DNA of 64,000 nucleotides from Achromobacter spanius. GTDB lineage: Bacteria > Pseudomonadota > Gammaproteobacteria > Burkholderiales > Burkholderiaceae_B. A program made the position numbers and the translations under genes. This document shows positions 59,136-64,000 of the stretch, in pieces (positions within the stretch are counted from its first letter, which is position 1; each line of letters starts with the position of its first letter). The DNA is taken from positions 4,030,001 to 4,094,000 of the forward strand of contig NZ_CP025030.1 in the NCBI RefSeq assembly GCF_002812705.1, given 5' to 3'. Under the pieces are notes generated by a model, which saw nothing but the letters and a program-made list of their open reading frames with translations, made no database searches and had not been told where the DNA came from.

Positions 59136-60743
59136 TCAGATGGGCATCGGCATGGAGCCGCGGGCCTGCCGGGTGCGCCGCTGGCGAGTGCCGGCAGCGC
59201 GGTCGGCCGAGGAAGCCGTGGCAGATTGCGTGGCGGACGGCGCGGCGGCTTGCACAGCGGTGTCGTCCGCGTCCGCGTCGGCGCGACCGGTCAGGGCTTG
59301 AAGCAGGTCTTCGTAAGCGCCCACGGCACGCTGCCAACTGAAGTCGGTACTCATGGCGTTGCGCTGCATGGCGCGCCACAGCGTCGGGTGACGGCGCAGG
59401 TGCATGGCGCGCGACAAGGCATCGGCCATGGCGTCGGGGTGGTCGCCGTCAAACAACAGGCCGTTGGCGAACGCCATCGCGGTCAGTGGCGCGTCGGTAC
59501 CTGGGTCTTCGATGGTGTCGGCCATGCCGCCCACGCGCGACCCGATCGGTACGGTGCCGTAGCGCATGGCGTACAGCGGCGTCAGGCCAAAGGGCTCGAA
59601 GCGGCTGCCGTGCAGCAGGATGTCGCCCCCGGCGTGCAGGCGATGCGCGCCCGCCTCGTTGTAGCCAATGTGCGTGGCGCAGCGCTGCGGGTAGCGGTCG
59701 GACAGCGCCTTCAGCGCGGCTTCCAGACGGCGGTCGCCCTGGCCAAGGATGGCGACCTGCATGTCCGGGTGGGCATCCAGGGCGCGCGGCAAGGCTTCGG
59801 CGGCAACGTCGGCCATCTTCTGGTCGGTCAGGCGGCTGCCCATCACCACCAGGCTGGCTTGCGGGTCGGCGGCCAAGCCGAATTCGCGTTGCAGCACGGT
59901 CTTGCACAGCCGCTTGTTGGCCAGATCGGCGGCGGTGTAGCGCAAGGGGCCCAGGTGCGGGTCGCGCGCCGGGTCCCACAGCACGGTGTCGATGCCGTTC
60001 GGAATGGCGATCAGGTCGGCGGCGCGCTCGCGCAGCAAGCCGTCCAGCCCGCAACCGAATGCCGGGGTAAGGATTTCGCGGGCGTAGGTGTGGCTGACGG
60101 TGGTGACGCGGTCGGCGTGGGCGATGCCGGCCTTCATGAAGTTCAGCTTGTTCCAGGCCACGCTGGCGTGCTCGCCCCGGAAGGCGGGGGCAATGCCGAA
60201 AGCGGCGGCATCCTCTAGCGGGAACTGGCCCTGGAACGCCATGTTGTGGATGGTCAGCACGGATTTCACGTCATCCAGGCCCGCCTGGCGCATCAGCATG
60301 GGGATCAGCGCCGCGTGCCAGTCGTGCGCATGCACCACATCGGGGCGCGCAAGCCCCGGCACGCCGCGTGCGATACGCACGGCAGCGTGCGACAGCGCGG
60401 CATAGCGCAGCCCATTGTCCGGATGTTCCTGGCCATCTTCGTCCACATAGAGGCCGGCGCGGTCATAGAGCGCATCGTTTTCCAGCAACAGGAAGGGCAG
60501 CTCGGACGCGGGGCATACCCCGGCCAGCAGGCGGGCGTCGCCGCCCGGCAGGTCTTCCAGCCGCGCCACTTCGCGCACGCCTTCCAGGCGCTTGGCGGCG
60601 CCTCGATAAGCGGGCAGCAAGACGGTAGCGGGCACGCCCCGCTGGACCAGCGCCCGCGCCATGCCGGTGATTGCATCGCCCAAGCCCCCGGTCTTTGCCA
60701 GGGGGAATGCTTCGGCAGCCACTATAAGAATTGTCGTCGCCAT
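59136..60743 (-). CDS. glgA: Glycogen synthase (ADP-glucose type, GT5)
   Basis: 535 residues from ATG 60743, with GGAG 8 nt upstream. The GT5 start ILIVAAEAFPLAKTGGLGDA includes the KTGGL sugar-nucleotide motif, and GSRFEPFGLTPLYAMRYGTV near residue 378 has the catalytic Glu. It extends alpha-1,4 glucan from ADP-glucose. The last ~45 residues are Ala/Ser/Asp-rich and not conserved. First gene of the eight-gene operon; no ADP-glucose pyrophosphorylase gene is in the window. Confidence 0.94.
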   Translation of the reverse strand: MATTILIVAAEAFPLAKTGGLGDAITGMARALVQRGVPATVLLPAYRGAAKRLEGVREVARLEDLPGGDARLLAGVCPASELPFLLLENDALYDRAGLYVDEDGQEHPDNGLRYAALSHAAVRIARGVPGLARPDVVHAHDWHAALIPMLMRQAGLDDVKSVLTIHNMAFQGQFPLEDAAAFGIAPAFRGEHASVAWNKLNFMKAGIAHADRVTTVSHTYAREILTPAFGCGLDGLLRERAADLIAIPNGIDTVLWDPARDPHLGPLRYTAADLANKRLCKTVLQREFGLAADPQASLVVMGSRLTDQKMADVAAEALPRALDAHPDMQVAILGQGDRRLEAALKALSDRYPQRCATHIGYNEAGAHRLHAGGDILLHGSRFEPFGLTPLYAMRYGTVPIGSRVGGMADTIEDPGTDAPLTAMAFANGLLFDGDHPDAMADALSRAMHLRRHPTLWRAMQRNAMSTDFSWQRAVGAYEDLLQALTGRADADADDTAVQAAAPSATQSATASSADRAAGTRQRRTRQARGSMPMPI

Positions 60744-61093
60744 GCTTGTTGCTCCGGGAAGGTCGGAGGGCCGCTGAAAAAGTGGGCCCGATTCCGTAAG
60801 GCTTTCTTATGCGCAAGTGGCGTGCCCAAGACGGCGGGGTGAGGGCGGGCGCGGGCTTGAGCGCGGGCTGACGCCAGGGCGTGCATCGGGGTTGCTGGCG
60901 TTTTTGCTGACGTTTGTAAATTTGGGAGCAGTGCAACAAATTGCGTCTGTAGAGCGTCGGGCACGCGGCATTCGGGAGGAGACCGAAGCGTCGGGAATGG
61001 AGATTGCGGCGCGCCCGGATTCTTCTTCCCGTATGCCGTAAGCCCACGGGCCGGCACTCGGACCCAGCCATCCCGACTACAAGGAGCGCCAAC
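60744..61093. promoter_or_regulatory. Divergent control region of the glg/tre operon and the TPP-enzyme gene
   Basis: 350 nt without a convincing gene. Most is GC-rich, but an AT-rich island at about 60901-60945 holds an inverted repeat AATTTG (60919-60924) / CAAATT (60937-60942), overlapped by TTTGT/ACAAA. This is the best candidate for the shared promoter-operator. I cannot assign -35/-10 boxes with confidence. Confidence 0.4.
61081..61086 (+). promoter_or_regulatory. Ribosome binding site that fixes a TTG start
   Basis: AAGGAG lies 7 nt ahead of TTG 61094. It is the best ribosome site in the region and sets an unusual TTG start for the TPP-enzyme gene. Confidence 0.75.
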
Positions 61094-62863
61094 TTGAAAA
61101 CCGTTTCCGATTTTGTCCTCGCCCGCTTGGGCGAATGGGGCGTGCAGCGTGTGTTCGGCTATCCCGGCGACGGCATCAACGGCCTGATCGGCGCGTTTGG
61201 CAAGAACCAGGAGCTGGAATTCGTCCAGGCACGCCACGAAGAGGGCGCGGCCTTCATGGCCTGCGCCCACGCCAAATTCACGGGGCAGGTCGGCGTGTGC
61301 CTGGCCACGTCCGGGCCGGGCGCCATCCACCTGCTTAACGGGCTGTACGACGCCAAGCTGGACCATCAACCGGTCGTGGCCATCGTGGGCCAACAGGCGC
61401 GCAGCGCGCTGGGCGGCGACTATCAGCAGGAGGTGGATCTGGTCAGCCTGTTCAAGGACGTGGCGCATGACTTCGTGCACATGGTCACGTCGCCGCTTCA
61501 GGCGCGCCACATGGTGGACCGCGCCATGCGTATCGCCATGGAACGGCGCGGCGTGACCTGCCTGATTTTTCCCAACGACGTGCAGGACCTGGAAGCCGTG
61601 GAAGCGCCGCCACGCGAGCATGGCACGGTGCACACGGGCATCGGCCTGACGTCGCACTCGGCGGTGCCCCCGGAAGCGGCCTTGGACAATGCCGCCGCCA
61701 TCCTGAACCAGGGCGAGCGCGTGGCGATGCTGGTGGGCGCGGGCGCGCTGGATGCCGGCGATGAGGTGCGCGCGGTAGCCGAGCGGCTGGGCGCGGGTGT
61801 GGCCAAGGCCCTGCTGGGCAAGGCCGTGGTGCCGGACGCGCTGCCTTATGTGACGGGCGCCATCGGCCTGCTGGGCACGCAACCCAGTTGGGAAATGATG
61901 AACGAGTGCGACACGCTCTTGATGGTAGGCACGTCGTTCCCGTATGCCGAGTTTCTGCCCAAGGAAGGGCAGGCGCGCGCGGTGCAGATTGATGTAGACG
62001 GCCGCAAACTCAGCCTGCGCTATCCGGTCGAAATGGGCCTGGTGGGCGACGCCCGCCTGACCTTGCAGGCCTTGCTGCCCAAGCTGGAGACCAAGGCGTC
62101 CGACCGCTGGGTGAAGGGCATAGAAAAGCGGGTGTCGCGCTGGCGCGAAACCGTGGTGGCGCGCGCGATGGTCGAGGCCAAGGGCGTTAACCCCCAGCGC
62201 CCCTTCCTGGAACTGTCCAGCCGCCTGCCGGCGCACTGCATCGTCACCTGCGATTCCGGTTCCGCGGCCAGTTGGTACGCGCGCGACGTGCAATTACGCG
62301 AGGGCATGATGGGATCGGTATCGGGCGGGCTGGCCAGCATGGGCTGCGGCGTGCCGTACGCCCTGGCGGCCAAGCTGGCCCATCCGGGGCGTCCGGTCGT
62401 GGCGCTGGTGGGCGACGGCGCGATGCAGATGCTGGGCATCAACGAACTGATCACCATCGCGCACCGGTGGAAGGACTGGGCCGACCCGACGCTGGTGGTG
62501 CTGGTGCTGAACAACGGCGATCTGAACATGGTGACGTGGGAGCAGCGCGTAATGGGCGGCGACCCGCGTTTTCCGGATTCGCAATGGCTGCCGCCGTTCT
62601 CGTATGCGGACTATGGCCGCATGCTGGGCCTGGAGGGCATCCGCGTGACCGAACCCGACGACGTCGGCCCCGCTTGGGACCGTGCGCTGAACGCGGGCCG
62701 GCCCACCGTGCTGGAAGTGGTGACCGACCCCGAGGTGCCGCCGATGCCGCCGCACATTCCCCCCAAGCAGATTGCGGCCTACCTGACTGCACTGCGCAAG
62801 GAAGACATGGCCACCGGCGCCGCCGCGCTACGCGCCACCATCAAGCAATGGTGGGCAAGCTGA
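61094..62863 (+). CDS. TPP-dependent enzyme, pyruvate-oxidase / acetolactate-synthase-like
   Basis: 589 residues starting at TTG 61094 (read as MKTVSDFVLARLGEWGVQ), chosen because of the AAGGAG site; an ATG at 61004 adds 30 residues that do not fit the family. The PYR domain has ARHEEGAAFMACAHAKFTG (activating Glu) and the PP domain has VGDGAMQMLGINEL ending in NNGDLN (TPP/Mg). The pattern resembles PoxB-type pyruvate dehydrogenase (quinone) or pyruvate oxidase rather than biosynthetic acetolactate synthase, but the quinone-dependent C-terminal membrane helix cannot be confirmed. Divergent from glgA; a stress-type PRC-barrel gene follows. Confidence 0.85.
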   Translation: MKTVSDFVLARLGEWGVQRVFGYPGDGINGLIGAFGKNQELEFVQARHEEGAAFMACAHAKFTGQVGVCLATSGPGAIHLLNGLYDAKLDHQPVVAIVGQQARSALGGDYQQEVDLVSLFKDVAHDFVHMVTSPLQARHMVDRAMRIAMERRGVTCLIFPNDVQDLEAVEAPPREHGTVHTGIGLTSHSAVPPEAALDNAAAILNQGERVAMLVGAGALDAGDEVRAVAERLGAGVAKALLGKAVVPDALPYVTGAIGLLGTQPSWEMMNECDTLLMVGTSFPYAEFLPKEGQARAVQIDVDGRKLSLRYPVEMGLVGDARLTLQALLPKLETKASDRWVKGIEKRVSRWRETVVARAMVEAKGVNPQRPFLELSSRLPAHCIVTCDSGSAASWYARDVQLREGMMGSVSGGLASMGCGVPYALAAKLAHPGRPVVALVGDGAMQMLGINELITIAHRWKDWADPTLVVLVLNNGDLNMVTWEQRVMGGDPRFPDSQWLPPFSYADYGRMLGLEGIRVTEPDDVGPAWDRALNAGRPTVLEVVTDPEVPPMPPHIPPKQIAAYLTALRKEDMATGAAALRATIKQWWAS

Positions 62864-62995
62864 CGGAGACAAGCCCTGGGCCAGGCGCCGTGTGCAACAC
62901 CCTGTGCGAAATCCGCGCGGCGGGCACGGCGTTTGCGGACAGGGCGGGTCCTACCACCTAGTCGCTGAACGGATGTTCGGCAAAGGAGACACAGC

Positions 62996-63394
62996 ATGGA
63001 AACTCAAACCAACATCGTGGGCGGCCCCAAGAGCAGCCCCGGCGGCCCGGGCCCGGAGGTCATGGCCGCAAGCACGCTGGAAGGCAATGACGTCTACAAC
63101 TCGGCGGGCGAAGATCTGGGTTCGATCAAGGAAATCATGATTGATGTGCCCCGGGGCCGCGTGGCCTACGCGGTGCTGTCGCGCGGCGGCGTGTTGGGCA
63201 TCGGCGATAAGCTCTTTGCGATTCCGTGGGCGGCCCTCACGCTGGACACCGACCGCAAGTGCTTCGTGCTGGACATCGACGAAGAAACGCTGAAGAACGC
63301 GCCGGGCTTCGACAAGGACAACTGGCCCAGCATGGCCGACGAGACCTGGGCGCGTAACCTGCATACGTATTACAAGCAGGATATCTACTGGTAA
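62996..63394 (+). CDS. PRC-barrel domain protein
   Basis: 132 residues with AAGGAG 7 nt ahead of ATG 62996. A single PRC-barrel spans about residues 22-105 (STLEGNDVYNSAGEDLGSIK, FAIPWAALTLD). Such small barrels are found in photosynthetic reaction centres, RimM and many stress-related proteins; here no partner is obvious. No signal peptide is visible. It lies 132 nt after the TPP-enzyme gene on the same strand and ends at a hairpin. Confidence 0.85.
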   Translation: METQTNIVGGPKSSPGGPGPEVMAASTLEGNDVYNSAGEDLGSIKEIMIDVPRGRVAYAVLSRGGVLGIGDKLFAIPWAALTLDTDRKCFVLDIDEETLKNAPGFDKDNWPSMADETWARNLHTYYKQDIYW

Positions 63395-63402
63395 GCCGCC
63401 AG

Positions 63403-63428
63403 CCTGGGCCATCAGCGCATGGCCCGGG
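63403..63428. terminator. Hairpin between convergent PRC-barrel and hydrolase genes
   Basis: CCTGGGCCAT (63403-63412) pairs with ATGGCCCGGG (63419-63428) with one G-T pair and a 6-nt loop, possibly extended by flanking GCCA/TGGC. No T-run follows. It probably marks the shared 3' end. Confidence 0.5.
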
Positions 63429-63440
63429 TGGCGCCTACCA

Positions 63441-64000
63441 TCAAGGCACCGGCCGCGGATCCCCGATCCGCGCGCCGGTCACCATTTCAGTCACCCAATT
63501 CACCAGCACCGAGGTATAGGCCCGCTGCGCGGATTTTTCCGTCAGCGCGTGGTCGGCGCCGTCGATGATGCGGTGGGTCATCGAATGCGAGCGGCGGAAC
63601 GCCGAGCGGTAGCTCATGATGGTGGAATGCGGGATGAAGGTGTCGTGCTCGGCTTCCACGATCAACACATCGCCGCTGAATTCCGCGCAGGCTTTCAGGG
63701 CGCGGTTGGTTTCGGGCGCGACGTAGGTGTTGCGATAGGCGCGCAGCGTTTCCCGGTTCAACTGGTTTTTCGGCAGCAGCCATTCTTCATCGCGGTACAA
63801 GGCGGGCACGTGCAACGCCAGCCAGCGCACGCGGCGCAGGCCGCTCAGCAGCGCGGCCAGATAGCCGCCATAGCTGCTGCCCACCACCGCGACCGAGCCC
63901 GAATCCAGCGACGGATGGGTGGCAAGCAGGTCGTAGGCGGCCATCACGTCGCGCAGGTTATCTTCGCGCGTGACTTGTAATTGCTGCTCGCGCGTGGCCG
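63441..64000 (-). CDS. Alpha/beta hydrolase, prolyl-oligopeptidase / dienelactone-hydrolase-like (5' partial)
   Basis: The frame stays open to the window edge, so the N-terminal part is missing; 185 residues are visible. The nucleophile elbow is VVGSSYGGYLAALLSG (Ser), an Asp follows in VEAEHDTFIP, and the catalytic His is in DGADHALT. This is the catalytic half of an S9-type or related alpha/beta hydrolase. Substrate unknown. Confidence 0.85.
   Translation of the reverse strand, partial: ATREQQLQVTREDNLRDVMAAYDLLATHPSLDSGSVAVVGSSYGGYLAALLSGLRRVRWLALHVPALYRDEEWLLPKNQLNRETLRAYRNTYVAPETNRALKACAEFSGDVLIVEAEHDTFIPHSTIMSYRSAFRRSHSMTHRIIDGADHALTEKSAQRAYTSVLVNWVTEMVTGARIGDPRPVP

Noticed and set aside
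59122..59379. Longer glgE reading from 59379
   Set aside because: It would overlap the 3' end of glgA and encodes Arg/His-rich shadow sequence.

Overview
The window is a gene-dense, GC-rich stretch of bacterial chromosome. Protein families, gene order habits (long runs joined by 4-nt ATGA overlaps, paired TRAP and ABC importers next to GntR regulators) and codon use suggest a betaproteobacterium of the Alcaligenaceae, most like Achromobacter or Bordetella. This is inference from family content; no rRNA or other marker gene lies in the window. I see no tRNA, rRNA, CRISPR array, transposase or prophage gene.

Layout. (1) 1-4907, plus strand: a protein joining a circularly permuted ATP-grasp domain to an alpha-E domain (5' end outside the window), a transglutaminase-like protein and a zinc-ribbon metallopeptidase, forming a predicted peptide-ligation/processing operon. 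(2) 4930-6410, plus: a Fic-family AMP-transferase with its own inhibitory motif, an unusual repeat-bearing AT-rich leader, and an overlapping small gene resembling the C-terminal half of a ParD antitoxin. (3) 6570-22235, minus: a 14-gene catabolic locus headed by a GntR/FCD regulator, with a complete peptide-type ABC importer, a beta-propeller protein, a complete TRAP importer, a CitE-like lyase, a TPP enzyme, an M20 amidohydrolase and an aldehyde dehydrogenase. (4) 22236-24083: a regulatory region with dyads and a plus-strand intrinsic terminator, then two tandem Crp/Fnr-like regulators. (5) 24094-34341, minus: a tightly overlapped hydantoinase/5-oxoprolinase (hyuA, hyuB) operon with a second peptide-type ABC importer and an HSL-type esterase. 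(6) 34542-39189: a DUF4202 protein, a ProQ/FinO RNA chaperone with repetitive tails, a lactate-permease-family transporter and a metallophosphoesterase. (7) 39190-41397: a TonB-dependent siderophore receptor behind a possible Fur site. (8) 41410-60743, minus: an eight-gene glycogen/trehalose operon glgA-glgE-treS/mak-glgB-glgX-treZ-malQ-treY. (9) 61094-64000: a TPP-dependent pyruvate-oxidase-like enzyme with a TTG start, a PRC-barrel protein, and the 3' part of an alpha/beta hydrolase gene that runs off the window.

How it works together. The glg/tre operon encodes nearly a closed cycle: GlgA and GlgB build branched glucan, GlgX debranches it, TreY and TreZ convert the chains to trehalose, TreS isomerises trehalose to maltose, the fused maltokinase phosphorylates it, and GlgE returns maltose units to glucan. 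No glgC or glgP is present here. The two catabolic loci each pair an importer with amide- or ring-opening hydrolases, which suggests scavenging of amide, peptide-like or cyclic-amide compounds; the substrates cannot be read from sequence.

Another feature is the number of short in-frame tandem repeats (6, 12 or 15 nt) inside otherwise conserved proteins, at the ends or in loops of the ATP-grasp/alpha-E protein, ProQ, MalQ, GlgE and one ABC binding protein.
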